Shown one piece after another: positions 8,516 through 17,599 of a DNA stretch of 64,000 nt. Position 1 is the stretch's first letter. Each line of letters starts with the position of its first letter. The DNA is taken from the NCBI RefSeq assembly GCF_014647635.1, contig NZ_BMPO01000001.1:124001-188000 (forward strand). The letters run 5' to 3'. Both the position numbers and the translations under genes were made by a program. The notes beneath the pieces were generated by a model, which had not been told where the DNA came from, made no database searches, and saw nothing but the letters and a program-made list of their open reading frames with translations. The stretch is from Pseudomonas matsuisoli. GTDB taxonomy: Bacteria > Pseudomonadota > Gammaproteobacteria > Pseudomonadales > Pseudomonadaceae.

Positions 8516-9727
8516 ATGCAGTTCAGCAAGTCCAACAAGCTCGCCAACGTCTGTTATGACATTCGCGGCCCGGTACTTCGTCATGCCAAGCGTCTGGAGG
8601 AAGAAGGCCATCGTGTCCTAAAGCTCAATATTGGCAATCCGGCGCCGTTCGGCTTCGAAGCGCCGGAGGAAATTCTGCTCGACGTCATCCGCAACCTGCC
8701 TACAGCCCAAGGGTATAGCGATTCGAAAGGGCTGTTCAGCGCGCGCAAGGCTGTCATGCAGTACTACCAGCAAAAGCAGGTAGATGGCATCGGCATAGAA
8801 GATATCTACCTTGGTAACGGCGTCTCCGAACTCATCGTCATGTGCATGCAAGCGCTGCTGAACAATGGCGATGAAGTGCTGATCCCAGCACCCGATTACC
8901 CTCTGTGGACCGCCGCCGTGGCCTTGGCAGGCGGCAACCCTGTGCACTACATCTGCGATGAGCAAGCCAATTGGTGGCCGGACCTTGCGGACATCGAAGC
9001 CAAGATCACCCCAAATACCAAAGCCATGGTGATCATCAACCCGAACAACCCGACCGGTGCGGTGTACTCCAAAGAAGTACTGCAAGGCATGGTCGACATT
9101 GCGCGTAAGCACGGTCTGGTGCTGTTTTCGGACGAGATCTACGACAAGATCCTCTACGACGAAGCCATGCACATTTCCACCGCCGCGCTCGCTCCCGATG
9201 TACTCTGCCTGACATTCAACGGGCTGTCCAAATCCTATCGTGTTGCCGGGTTCCGCTCAGGCTGGGTCGCGATCTCCGGCCCCAAGGCGACCGCGCAGAG
9301 TTATATCGAAGGGATCGACATTCTGGCCAATATGCGCCTATGCGCGAACGTGCCGGCGCAGCACGCCATACAAACGGCATTAGGCGGTTATCAAAGCATC
9401 AACGATCTGGTGCTCCCGCCGGGTCGCCTGCTTGAACAACGCAACCGGACCTGGGAGCTGTTGAACGACATCCCCGGTGTGAGCTGTGTGAAACCAATGG
9501 GCGCGCTGTACGCGTTCCCGCGTATCGACCCCAAGGTGTGCCCGATTGCTAACGACGAAAAGTTCGTACTCGATCTGTTGCTGTCGGAAAAATTACTCGT
9601 CGTCCAAGGCACCGCGTTCAACTGGCCTTGGCCTGACCACTTCCGTGTAGTCACGCTGCCGCGTGTCGACGATCTGGAAGTGGCCATCGGCCGGATCGGT
9701 AATTTCCTCAAGACCTACCGTCAATAA
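8516..9727 (+). CDS. alaA: Alanine/glutamate-pyruvate aminotransferase (AlaA type)
   Basis: PLP-dependent fold-type I aminotransferase of 403 residues, matching the AlaA family in length and N-terminus. Motifs: NPNNPTGAVY (cofactor/substrate pocket), SDEIYD, and Lys239 in NGLSKSYRVAGFRSGW as the Schiff-base lysine. It makes alanine from pyruvate and glutamate in the cytoplasm. The conserved short gene at 9747 follows 20 bases after its stop, suggesting cotranscription. Confidence 0.92.
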   Translation: MQFSKSNKLANVCYDIRGPVLRHAKRLEEEGHRVLKLNIGNPAPFGFEAPEEILLDVIRNLPTAQGYSDSKGLFSARKAVMQYYQQKQVDGIGIEDIYLGNGVSELIVMCMQALLNNGDEVLIPAPDYPLWTAAVALAGGNPVHYICDEQANWWPDLADIEAKITPNTKAMVIINPNNPTGAVYSKEVLQGMVDIARKHGLVLFSDEIYDKILYDEAMHISTAALAPDVLCLTFNGLSKSYRVAGFRSGWVAISGPKATAQSYIEGIDILANMRLCANVPAQHAIQTALGGYQSINDLVLPPGRLLEQRNRTWELLNDIPGVSCVKPMGALYAFPRIDPKVCPIANDEKFVLDLLLSEKLLVVQGTAFNWPWPDHFRVVTLPRVDDLEVAIGRIGNFLKTYRQ

Positions 9728-9746
9728 AGCGGCTGCCCGGGACAGG

Positions 9747-10202
9747 ATGATGGATTTGCAGATCGACGATTTCTACAAAGACATCGCCAACGCCCTGCTG
9801 ACGCTCTACCAGGCGTTTCCTCGGCGAGTTCCCCTTTATGTAGAAGACCTCATCGGCCGAGAGGGGGTCGATGAGTTCGGCCTGCCCAGCAAGCGTCACC
9901 TGAGTTGTCTCGGCGCCCTGCTCTGGTTGGCAGACGAACACTACCTCCGGTACGAAGCCCGTATCCACTACGAAGCCATCGACCAGGCCGTGCTGACCGA
10001 GAAAAGCCTTGTGCGTTTGACGCGTCTGGTCGGGCTTCCGGAGGCGTCGGAAATGCCAGCCGGCGTGATGCGCATCAAAAGCAGCATGGCGCACCAGATG
10101 CGCGAGGCACTTGCCGATCAGAACAGCGAAAGCATTGCTAAAGCTGTCCGCGCGTTTCTGACCGATACCGATCGGGCCCCAATATCCAAGGGCGTTACGT
10201 GA
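9747..10202 (+). CDS. Conserved protein of unknown function downstream of alaA
   Basis: About 151 residues, soluble, no signal peptide. It starts at tandem ATGs (9747 and 9750, MMDLQIDDFYKD) with GGGACAGG immediately upstream; the open frame extends further 5' into alaA but without a better start. The sequence is helical with a patterned acidic N-terminus. Position between alaA and htpX is the same as the P. aeruginosa gene I recall as PA2829. No function can be assigned. Confidence 0.75.
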   Translation: MMDLQIDDFYKDIANALLTLYQAFPRRVPLYVEDLIGREGVDEFGLPSKRHLSCLGALLWLADEHYLRYEARIHYEAIDQAVLTEKSLVRLTRLVGLPEASEMPAGVMRIKSSMAHQMREALADQNSESIAKAVRAFLTDTDRAPISKGVT

Positions 10203-10314
10203 TGCACCCCCGCTAGAGACATAGTTTGAAATAGTCGCCAGTTGAATAGAACCCGACCGGACCTTATATAGCCGGCATACCCATCGCGTTCAGCCTGTAG
10301 GAGATCGCAATTTC

Positions 10315-11187
10315 ATGATGCGCATCGTGTTGTTCCTGGCCACTAACCTGGCGGTACTGGTAATTGCCAGTATTACCTTGAAGTTGCTGGGTGTTGACCG
10401 ATTCACCGGCCAGAACCATGGCAGCCTCCTGGTCTTCTGTGCGGTGTTCGGTTTCGCAGGTTCTTTCGTCTCGCTATTCCTCTCCAAGTGGATGGCGAAG
10501 ATGAGCACCGGCACTCAAATCATTACGCAACCGCGCACACGCCATGAGCAGTGGCTTGTCCAGACCGTTCAGGAGCTATCGCGCGAGGCTGGCATCAAGA
10601 TGCCCGAGGTAGGCATTTTCCCTGCATACGAGTCCAACGCATTCGCCACCGGATGGAACAAGAACGACGCGCTTGTCGCCGTGAGCCAAGGCTTGCTAGA
10701 GCGCTTTTCACCGGACGAGGTCCGTGCTGTGCTGGCGCACGAAATCGGCCACGTCGCCAATGGCGACATGGTGACACTCGCATTGGTCCAAGGTGTCGTG
10801 AACACCTTCGTCATGTTCTTCGCGCGTATCTTCGGTAATTTTGTTGATAAAGCCATTCTCAAGAACGAAGACGGCCACGGCATCGGCTATTTCGTAGCGA
10901 CCATCTTCGCCGAGTTGGTATTGGGTATTCTCGCCAGCATCATCGTCATGTGGTTTTCGAGAAAGCGCGAATACCGCGCAGACGAAGCCGGCGCGCAATT
11001 GGCGGGTACCAGCGCCATGATCGCGGCGCTGCAACGCCTTCGCGCCGAGCAAGGTGTGCCCGTACAAATGCCGGACAGCCTTCAAGCCTTCGGTATCAAC
11101 GGCGCGCTTAAGAACGGCCTGGCGGGCCTGTTGATGAGCCACCCGCCTTTGGAAGATCGTATCGAGGCGCTTCGCCGTCGCGGATGA
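10315..11187 (+). CDS. htpX: Membrane zinc protease HtpX
   Basis: 290 residues. Two N-terminal transmembrane segments (about 5-25 and 35-55), zinc motif HEIGH at about residue 142, two more hydrophobic segments (about 155-175 and 195-215), then the third zinc ligand region EYRADEAGA. It degrades misfolded inner-membrane proteins alongside FtsH. Length and the opening [16 protein letters not shown] match the family closely. A strong terminator follows at 11201. Confidence 0.97.
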   Translation: MMRIVLFLATNLAVLVIASITLKLLGVDRFTGQNHGSLLVFCAVFGFAGSFVSLFLSKWMAKMSTGTQIITQPRTRHEQWLVQTVQELSREAGIKMPEVGIFPAYESNAFATGWNKNDALVAVSQGLLERFSPDEVRAVLAHEIGHVANGDMVTLALVQGVVNTFVMFFARIFGNFVDKAILKNEDGHGIGYFVATIFAELVLGILASIIVMWFSRKREYRADEAGAQLAGTSAMIAALQRLRAEQGVPVQMPDSLQAFGINGALKNGLAGLLMSHPPLEDRIEALRRRG

Positions 11188-11200
11188 TTCGATTGGTGAA

Positions 11201-11236
11201 ATGAAAGAGGGCGGCCATTGTGCCGCCCTCTTTCAT
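11201..11236 (+). terminator. Terminator after htpX
   Basis: Perfect 15-base inverted repeat (11201-11215 and 11222-11236, 6-base loop) rich in GC at its centre with T-rich 3' side TTTCATTT. Its symmetry allows function on either strand. Confidence 0.85.
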
Positions 11237-11278
11237 TTGCGGTCCAAGCAAACTCGATTCCCATCAGGACCTTCGAAC

Positions 11279-11914
11279 GTGCGTGTATTTCCATACGGTT
11301 GCTTACTTATATGTCTAGCGGTGCTCTCCGGCTGTAAAAGCGTCTACTACGATGCCCTCGAACGTACGGGCGTTAGTAAACAGGACCTCTTCGTCGACCG
11401 TCTCGAGGACACCAGAAAAGCGCAAACCAATGCCCAAGAACAACTAGAGCGGACAATTCGAAGCTACCGGAGCCTTGCGCTGTTTCGAGCCGGGAATCTG
11501 CCCAGTCGCCTGGAGCAATTGAAAGGTGACTACCGTACCAGCGATTTGCGTGCACGAAACATTCGCTACCACCGACAAGGCGTGGAAAACGTCGCGGACG
11601 ATATGTTCGATGAATGGGAGGACACATCGTCCAGCAATGCGACGTTGAAGCCTGTTCGCACGCGCGACATCGAACGTATGCGCGACGAATACGATGATCT
11701 GCACGCGAATTTGCTGAAGGTCGATAACAGACTGTCAACGCTACTGGGCTTGCTGGAAGAGCAGATCTCGGTGCTGGAGCAACGACCGGCACCCATACCG
11801 AAAGACCTGAGCAGCGCTGTCGCAGGCATCGATGCCAGGCTTCGTGAGGTCGAGACTTATATCCAGCGTAGCAACGATCAGATCGATCGACTCGTCGGTA
11901 CGTTACGCGACTGA
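11279..11914 (+). CDS. DUF2959-type lipoprotein with coiled coil
   Basis: 211 residues when started at GTG 11279, which has an AGGA ribosome site 9 bases upstream; an ATG far upstream at 11201 lies inside the htpX terminator and is rejected. The N-terminus MRVFPYGCLLICLAVLSGC is a lipoprotein signal with lipobox LSGC, so the protein is lipid-anchored. The mature part is almost entirely charged helix with heptad-like spacing. Function unknown; the family is widespread in gammaproteobacteria. Confidence 0.8.
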   Translation: MRVFPYGCLLICLAVLSGCKSVYYDALERTGVSKQDLFVDRLEDTRKAQTNAQEQLERTIRSYRSLALFRAGNLPSRLEQLKGDYRTSDLRARNIRYHRQGVENVADDMFDEWEDTSSSNATLKPVRTRDIERMRDEYDDLHANLLKVDNRLSTLLGLLEEQISVLEQRPAPIPKDLSSAVAGIDARLREVETYIQRSNDQIDRLVGTLRD

Positions 11915-11927
11915 TCGAAATGGACGT

Positions 11928-12590
11928 TCATTCGTCCGAGCGCGTCAGGCGATAGGCGCGTTCGAGTAAATAGGTCACCCCATGCTGATGGAAGCGCTCG
12001 TTGCGGTGAAGCACCTCGTCTTCCTGAAGCAGCTCAACCTGCCAGTGCCGACCAAATAGCCGATGCACTTCGTTATCCGGCACGCAGAATGGCGGGCCGT
12101 CTTTTTGCTCCTGCGGATACTCTAAAGACACGAGCAAACCGCGCGAACCGCTCGGCATCAACGATGACAGGTGCTCGGCGTATTGCTCTCGTAGGGGCGG
12201 AGGTAACGCAATGAGCGCGGCGCGATCATAAAAGCCAGCGCAATCCGCTGTCCGCAACGATCGAAGGTCGAAGAAATCACCGCACAATAGTCGCAGTGGA
12301 CCCGCGGAGTACTCGATCAAATTATCCAGAGGCTCGCGCTGCGCAGAGAGCGAATGTTCGCTGAGAAAATCCTCAATGGCCTGCTCGGCCAGTTCGACTC
12401 CTAACACGGCGTGCCCTTGCTCTGCCAACCAGAGCATATCCTTGCTCTTTCCGCAAAGGGGAACCAGCACCGTAGAAGACTCAGGTAGCTCGAGCCCGCT
12501 CCAATAGCTCTCGAGATATCCGTTTATGCGTTTTTGGTGAAAGCCGATTTCATTGCGTGCCCAGCGCTGGCGCCAGAATGCCGAATCCAT
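11928..12590 (-). CDS. tpm: Thiopurine S-methyltransferase (TPMT family)
   Basis: SAM-dependent methyltransferase of 220 residues. Start ATG 12590 (MDSAFWRQRWARNEIGFHQ, the family N-terminus) with AGGAGC upstream; the longer frame is not used. SAM motif VLVPLCGKSKDMLWLAEQGH and FYDRAALIALPP are diagnostic. In Pseudomonas this enzyme is known for tellurite/selenite methylation and resistance. Convergent with the lipoprotein gene, 13 bases between stops; divergent from the dioxygenase gene. Confidence 0.95.
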   Translation of the reverse strand: MDSAFWRQRWARNEIGFHQKRINGYLESYWSGLELPESSTVLVPLCGKSKDMLWLAEQGHAVLGVELAEQAIEDFLSEHSLSAQREPLDNLIEYSAGPLRLLCGDFFDLRSLRTADCAGFYDRAALIALPPPLREQYAEHLSSLMPSGSRGLLVSLEYPQEQKDGPPFCVPDNEVHRLFGRHWQVELLQEDEVLHRNERFHQHGVTYLLERAYRLTRSDE

Positions 12591-12690
12591 GGAAGCTCCT
12601 GAAATATCGATAAGTGACGTTGAAAACTTGCGTTGGATCAAATGTGTTTGTCCGTCAAAGATAGCCGGATATCCATCAGGAGCCACGACA

Positions 12691-13458
12691 GTGTTGCCAA
12701 GCCTATTCATTTCTCACGGTTCGCCCATGCTCGCGCTTGAGCCCGGCGATAGCGGCCCGGCGCTAAGACGCCTCGTGTCGACGCTGACGAAACCCCATGC
12801 CGTGGTCGTGGTATCGGCTCACTGGGAAACCGACGGCGTCTGCATAGGGGCTTCGAATCACCCTGACACCTGGCACGATTTCCGAGGCTTTCCTGAGCCG
12901 CTGTACGCATTGCGATACCCTGCCAACGGGTCGCCGGAAATTGCAGCGACAATTCAGCGTTACCTGACAAACGCCGGGATCCCATCAACGCTGGATCACC
13001 AGCGCCCTTTGGATCACGGCGCCTGGGTACCGCTGATGCTCATGTATCCAGAAGCGGACATACCTGTCATCCAAATATCGTTGCCCCGTAGAGGCGGCGC
13101 CGAGCTTCAGTTACTTATAGGAGCAGCGATGCGCGAGCTTCGAACTCAGGATGTGCTTCTAATTGGGTCGGGAAGCATCACGCACAATTTGGCCGAATTG
13201 GATTGGCGAGAAACTGGTACTGGGGTTCCGCATTGGGCGCAAGCATTTCGTGACTGGATAGTAGAGAAGAGTTATGCCAACGATCGCAACGCGTTGACGC
13301 ACTACCGCTCACTCGCACCGCACGCCTTGCAAAGCCACCCAAGCGAAGAGCACCTTCTGCCATTCCATTTCGCATTAGGCGCCGGTGAGATGTTCGAAGT
13401 GGTACACGCTGGTTTCACGCACGGAGCACTAGGCATGGACATCTATCGCTTCGACTAG
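12691..13458 (+). CDS. ygiD: DODA-type extradiol ring-opening dioxygenase (YgiD-like)
   Basis: 255 residues. GTG start at 12691 (MLPSLFISHGSPMLA) with AGGAG 8 bases upstream; the longer frame overlaps tpm and is rejected. LigB-superfamily metal ligands are visible: His in ISHGSPM, His in VVVSAHWE, His in LIGSGSITHNL and His in the C-terminal HAGFTHGALGM. The family includes plant/bacterial DOPA 4,5-dioxygenase; the true substrate here is unknown. It shares a 100-base divergent promoter region with tpm. Confidence 0.88.
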   Translation: MLPSLFISHGSPMLALEPGDSGPALRRLVSTLTKPHAVVVVSAHWETDGVCIGASNHPDTWHDFRGFPEPLYALRYPANGSPEIAATIQRYLTNAGIPSTLDHQRPLDHGAWVPLMLMYPEADIPVIQISLPRRGGAELQLLIGAAMRELRTQDVLLIGSGSITHNLAELDWRETGTGVPHWAQAFRDWIVEKSYANDRNALTHYRSLAPHALQSHPSEEHLLPFHFALGAGEMFEVVHAGFTHGALGMDIYRFD

Positions 13459-13579
13459 CTAAGGGCATCTTGTCCTAAAAATTTTTGATAGATCGCCAGC
13501 GACGCGGTTCGAGAAAAAGAAAAGAGACCCGGCTCGTCTTTCGCCAGGGCATTGACGCAATACTGCTCCGCCCTAACGG

Positions 13580-13921
13580 CTAACTGTCGGGCTCGTCGAT
13601 TTCCTGCGTTACGCCCCAGCCATCCAACACGCCACCCAAAGGCTCGACGACCGACTCCATATCCTGTTCAAAATCGTCGATGCCCACCCGCGTGGCATAC
13701 ATCACCTTACTGACCTGCAGATGCCAGCTGCAGTCTTCACGCTCGAGCACCTGGGCGTTCATGGATTCACCACGAAAGCGGGTGGCTGCTTTCCGTGCAC
13801 AGTGCTCATCGGGAAAAATTGCGAAAAATTCGATTGGATGCACGCGAGCGAAGTCGAAGCCCCCCTCTTTCATCCGCCGCAATACGGTCATACTGACGTC
13901 ATCTTGGAAGGTTGCGCTCAT
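13580..13921 (-). CDS. RraB-family protein (putative ribonuclease E regulator)
   Basis: 113 residues from ATG 13921 (MSATFQDD) with GAGGGGAG upstream. The C-terminal half carries the RraB-like pattern: FPDEHCARKAATRF, then WHLQVSKVM and a closing DGWGVTQE. E. coli RraB binds RNase E and lowers mRNA decay; whether this shorter relative does so is inferred from family membership only. Isolated gene. Confidence 0.75.
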   Translation of the reverse strand: MSATFQDDVSMTVLRRMKEGGFDFARVHPIEFFAIFPDEHCARKAATRFRGESMNAQVLEREDCSWHLQVSKVMYATRVGIDDFEQDMESVVEPLGGVLDGWGVTQEIDEPDS

Positions 13922-14199
13922 GGAACTCCCCTCTTTCAAGCGATGGAAAAAGGTGTCTCTATTGTTTAGGTCGCGTGGTGTTGTCGCGGTTCCTCCTGCA
14001 TCTAATTGCCGATGCCTTTTAGATGTATTACCTAAAGCCAGAGTAGCTCCCAATCCCTACCACCGCCTTGCCGGATATCGCAAAGCCGTTTCTCAGGCAG
14101 CTAGCGAGCCCGCGGCTCGACGCCTTCTAAGAGGCGAGTATCTTGTTTGAAAGCGGAAACGGGAGGACAGCAACTGCCTCTAACGGATAACCTCATACG

Positions 14200-15090
14200 A
14201 TGAGCTCACACCAATATTCATCGCATTCGCTTGCTTATCACCCACCGCTGGACTGGCGCCAGTTCGAGTCTTTTTTTGCCCTTCGACTATTACCCGGCGC
14301 TGAGCAGATCAGCGCACGCAGCTATCTGCGTATTTTTCGCCACAATGGGCAGGTGAGCTGGTTTTCGGTGCATCCTGCTGAAGATCGGAACGCGCTCGAG
14401 TTACGTATCTACAACGGTCACTCGGCAATCGTCTCTTGGCTGGTACCCAGGGTTAGGCACATGTTCGACCTTGACCTGACTCCTGGAACGATCAATGAGC
14501 ATTTTTCCCATGACAACGATTTAAAGGTATTGGCGCGCCTGGTTCCCGGATTGAGATTACCAGCCGCGTTCGATCCGTTCGAACAGGCGGTACGCGCAAT
14601 CATTGGCCAACAGATAAGCGTAAAAGCAGCCGTCACGATCACTGGCCGCATCGTTGAACGCTTGGGAGAGATGGTTAGCGGCTGCCAACCCGACATGCCA
14701 TGCAGGTTGTTTCCCACGCCCGATGCCATCGCAGACGACGAGCTGCTCGAGATAGGGATACCTGGAAAGCGCGTCGCCGCATTGCGAGGCTTCGCCCATG
14801 CCGTTGCCCAAGGCCGGATAAGTCTGGGAAGCCATCGAACGGCTGATGAGCTTGTGAACGAACTGCTGATGCTGCCAGGGATAGGGCCGTGGACTGCGCA
14901 ATATATCGCGCTTCGGGCGTTTGGCGAGAAGGATGCCTTTCCAGCGTCCGATTTAGGCCTCTTGAAAGCGCCCCTATGGGGCGAGAATGGCATCAGTGTA
15001 AATGAACTCAAAGCTAAAGCAGAGCAATGGAGACCTTATCGGGCCTACGCCGCCCTGCTCCTCTGGCATAACTACACAGTGGCACCCTAG
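14200..15090 (+). CDS. alkA: DNA-3-methyladenine glycosylase II
   Basis: 296 residues: an AlkA N-terminal domain (about 1-110) followed by an HhH-GPD domain. The hairpin LPGIGPWTAQYIALRAFGEKDAF precedes the catalytic Asp in PASDLGLLK. It excises alkylated purines such as 3-methyladenine. There is no fused Ada methyl-phosphotriester/HTH domain, so it is a stand-alone glycosylase. It is followed 18 bases later by ogt, making a two-gene alkylation-repair unit. Confidence 0.95.
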   Translation: MSSHQYSSHSLAYHPPLDWRQFESFFALRLLPGAEQISARSYLRIFRHNGQVSWFSVHPAEDRNALELRIYNGHSAIVSWLVPRVRHMFDLDLTPGTINEHFSHDNDLKVLARLVPGLRLPAAFDPFEQAVRAIIGQQISVKAAVTITGRIVERLGEMVSGCQPDMPCRLFPTPDAIADDELLEIGIPGKRVAALRGFAHAVAQGRISLGSHRTADELVNELLMLPGIGPWTAQYIALRAFGEKDAFPASDLGLLKAPLWGENGISVNELKAKAEQWRPYRAYAALLLWHNYTVAP

Positions 15091-15108
15091 CAGCCTGAGG
15101 GCTTCGAT

Positions 15109-15600
15109 ATGTTTTATGACTATTACGACAGCCCAATCGGCTGCCTTCGTTTGATGAATGACGGCCAAGGGCTGAGTGAGCTTAAAAAGGTACTGCCGAA
15201 TTCTGCGGAACCTACAACGCCGGAAGCACGGAACCCTCCGCTATTCACCGAGGTTCATAGCCAACTCGATGAGTATTTCGCCGGAAGCCGGACGTCATTT
15301 GCTTTGAAGCTCAGCTTGAAGGGGACTGCATTTCAGTTGTCGGTATGGCGTGCGCTGATGGACATACCGTTTGGACAAACGACGACCTACAGCGAGATTG
15401 CACGACGCATCCAAAACCCACTTTCGGTCAGAGCCGTCGGTGCCGCGAACGGCGCGAACCCGATATGTATCGTCGTACCGTGCCATCGTGTGATCGGTCG
15501 TGACGGAAGCCTAACGGGTTACGCAGGTGGGCTTTCAGCAAAAGCCACATTGCTCAGGCTTGAAGGCTTCTGTCCCCACGAACAGTTATCTTTAACCTAG
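15109..15600 (+). CDS. ogt: Methylated-DNA--[protein]-cysteine S-methyltransferase
   Basis: Suicide enzyme that removes O6-alkyl groups from guanine. 163 residues with the acceptor Cys in VVPCHRVIGRDGSLTGYAGG and the HTH recognition helix around FGQTTTYSEIARRI. No Ada N-terminal domain. Likely cotranscribed with alkA. Convergent with the Tag-like gene. Confidence 0.95.
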   Translation: MFYDYYDSPIGCLRLMNDGQGLSELKKVLPNSAEPTTPEARNPPLFTEVHSQLDEYFAGSRTSFALKLSLKGTAFQLSVWRALMDIPFGQTTTYSEIARRIQNPLSVRAVGAANGANPICIVVPCHRVIGRDGSLTGYAGGLSAKATLLRLEGFCPHEQLSLT

Positions 15601-15645
15601 CCATACCGGACATACGCCCACCGGGGCGCATGGCGAGCCAACATC

Positions 15646-16317
15646 TTAGTGATTGACTGTATGTGCAAGCATCACGGAGAGCTGGCACAACGGTCGCTTA
15701 CTTTCTTCGTGCCAGGCATTGAATGCCTCTTGCGTTGCGCGCAAGAGCTTTTGACTCGTGGGTGCTTTATCGATAATGCCCTGCGCCTTGAGCGCGACCA
15801 CAACGTCTTCGGTAAGCACGTATGTGTCCTTCCCAGCCATGCGCAAGAAACGCGGTGCTGATAAGCCACCTAGCTGGTCGCCGCGCTTCACTAATAATCG
15901 CCAAAGCCCGGTGATATCGTCTGCCGGCCAGGCCGCAATGAGCTCAGCGAAACTTCCGTGGCTATGGCGTATTTCCATCATTAATTGCGCGTTACGCGGT
16001 ACGCTTTTGAGTTTCGCCAAATGCCGGATCAAGCGCTCATTCTGCATTAGCCGCTCAAGATGCTCAGCGCTCATTAATGCCACCTTCTCAGGATCAAACC
16101 CGAAAAACGCTTCTTCGAATGCGGGCCATTTCGAGTCGACTACGCTGTGCTTAAGGCCAGCCCTGAAAATGCGCAAGCTCATTAGCGAGAGATAACGATT
16201 GTCCGGAATACCTAACAACTCTTCTGAAGTCTTTGGCTTCGGCAAAAGTCGCTCGAGGCTTTCCGCGGATCCGAAGCGGTTCAAACAATATTCGTGTAGC
16301 CACTTATAGTCGTGCAT
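15646..16317 (-). CDS. DNA-3-methyladenine glycosylase I (Tag)-like protein
   Basis: 223 residues. The middle resembles Tag: LSLMSLRIFRAGLKHSVVDSKW where Tag has LxGxQAGLSW, then FFGFDPEKVALM, LIRHLAKLKSVPRNAQ and KRGDQLGG in place of Tag's KRGFKFVG. The zinc-binding N-terminal Cys and C-terminal His/Cys of E. coli Tag are not evident, so it belongs to a divergent branch. With alkA and ogt next to it, base-excision repair of 3-methyladenine is the likely job. The ribosome site is weak. Confidence 0.75.
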   Translation of the reverse strand: MHDYKWLHEYCLNRFGSAESLERLLPKPKTSEELLGIPDNRYLSLMSLRIFRAGLKHSVVDSKWPAFEEAFFGFDPEKVALMSAEHLERLMQNERLIRHLAKLKSVPRNAQLMMEIRHSHGSFAELIAAWPADDITGLWRLLVKRGDQLGGLSAPRFLRMAGKDTYVLTEDVVVALKAQGIIDKAPTSQKLLRATQEAFNAWHEESKRPLCQLSVMLAHTVNH

Positions 16318-16569
16318 ATGGACGTCACCGGAATTACGAAATCTCTACCAAGCAGACATTATCGCCAGTAGAGAGGTTCATGCGGTAGCGCGTTCATAGA
16401 AAGGGGTTAACCACGAATATAATAATGCTCACTCAAATAAAGTCCGCCGAATGAGGGAACGGCCGTGCAGGCAATCACGAGCATGGCTCGTTCCCAATGG
16501 GCTATCAATCAGTTTTAAGTCAGCAGCACCAAATGTTTAGATTGGCTCATTGTATTAGATGAGGACCTA

Positions 16570-16878
16570 TCAGATCGTGATCTTCGTTTTATTCTTTTCG
16601 AGAGTCGACGCGCCTATGCCTTTGACTTCGAGAAGTTCATCGATATTTTGGAAAGGCCCATGCTCGTCACGGTAATCAACGATCGCTTTAGCTTTCGAGG
16701 CGCCAATGCCGGAGAGTTCGCGTGTTAGTGTTTCAGCATCGGCCTCGTTGATATTCACTTGAATGATCGCTTGCTCAGCAGCGGTCGAAACAGCAGCCGA
16801 TGAAGACTCATTAGCAAATGTAGCGACAGAAGTAGAGGCAATGAGTGCAAAGAATGCTGCGGATAGATACTTACGCAT
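16570..16878 (-). CDS. comEA: ComEA-like periplasmic helix-hairpin-helix protein
   Basis: 102 residues. A signal peptide (about 1-22, ending ATFA) is followed by a linker and a double HhH module: VNINEADAETLTRELSGIGA, KAKAIVDYRDEHGPF and LLEVKGIGASTLEKN. ComEA proteins bind incoming DNA in the periplasm during natural transformation; many Pseudomonas encode this short form. AAGGGA precedes the ATG. In P. aeruginosa the equivalent gene lies at the far side of the O-antigen locus from ihfB, whereas here ihfB is the next gene. Confidence 0.9.
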   Translation of the reverse strand: MRKYLSAAFFALIASTSVATFANESSSAAVSTAAEQAIIQVNINEADAETLTRELSGIGASKAKAIVDYRDEHGPFQNIDELLEVKGIGASTLEKNKTKITI

Positions 16879-17079
16879 ATTAGTCCCTTAATAGTTTGTG
16901 TTGTACGGCATACTTGCCGTCCACCCAAAGTAAGGTTTTTAAGCGAAAGCGCAAAGGAAAATTGTGGGTTTCAATCAATAGCGTGATAGGAACCACGAAG
17001 AGGATGTGCGCGGAAACGCAAAACGTTTGTCACAGCAGGCACGAGCGATTCGATACTAAGCGCATCAAATGAATAGCGA

Positions 17080-17364
17080 TTATTCCTCTTCGTTAACTCG
17101 GTCACGCAGCTCCTTGCCGGGCTTGAAGTGTGGAACGAACTTCCCGTCTAACCGGACTGAATCTCCGGTTTTGGGGTTTCGCCCAACTCGTGGTGCACGG
17201 TAATGCAGCGAAAAACTTCCAAAACCCCGAATCTCTATTCGGTCACCAGTCGCCAACGCCTGCGACATCTGCTCTAGCATGGTTTTGATGGCCAGCTCGA
17301 CATCCCTCGCCGAAAGCTGCCCTTGGTGAGTCACAATACGCTCGATCAATTCCGACTTGGTCAT
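17080..17364 (-). CDS. ihfB: Integration host factor subunit beta
   Basis: 94 residues. Carries the HU/IHF signature [21 protein letters not shown] with the minor-groove-intercalating Pro arm, and the N-terminus [23 protein letters not shown] typical of IHF-beta. It pairs with IHF-alpha to bend DNA, for example at sigma54 promoters such as those at nirB, nasA and nrtA in this window. Downstream of rpsA but separated from it by a terminator, so it has its own promoter. Confidence 0.97.
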   Translation of the reverse strand: MTKSELIERIVTHQGQLSARDVELAIKTMLEQMSQALATGDRIEIRGFGSFSLHYRAPRVGRNPKTGDSVRLDGKFVPHFKPGKELRDRVNEEE

Positions 17365-17546
17365 GGATTTCCCTTCTTTTTCAAGTGGCTAGAGCAATCT
17401 AAGCTGGTTTTAGCACGCCCGCTTCGTTTTGGATAGCCCTTGAATGGAAGTCCATATTTCCACTTCATCTACACTGCTGCCCTCGATCTGAAGCATCGCG
17501 CTCGATCACGCATGGCGCATAACAGTACGATTACTGAAAAGCAGGC

Positions 17547-17580
17547 AAAGAAAAAGGCGACCAATTGGTCGCCTTTTTCG
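17547..17580 (-). terminator. Terminator after rpsA
   Basis: Twelve-base perfect stem (17551-17562/17567-17578) around loop AATT with A-tracts on one side and T-tracts on the other; on the minus strand it reads GGCGACC-AATT-GGTCGCC then TTTTTC. It lies 20 bases past the rpsA stop. Confidence 0.9.
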
Positions 17581-17599
17581 GATGGTGTATCAGAACGTC

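Noticed and set aside
11201-11278. ATG at 11201 as start of the DUF2959 lipoprotein
   Set aside because: It lies inside the htpX terminator stem and would bury the lipoprotein signal; GTG 11279 with AGGA upstream gives a proper signal peptide.
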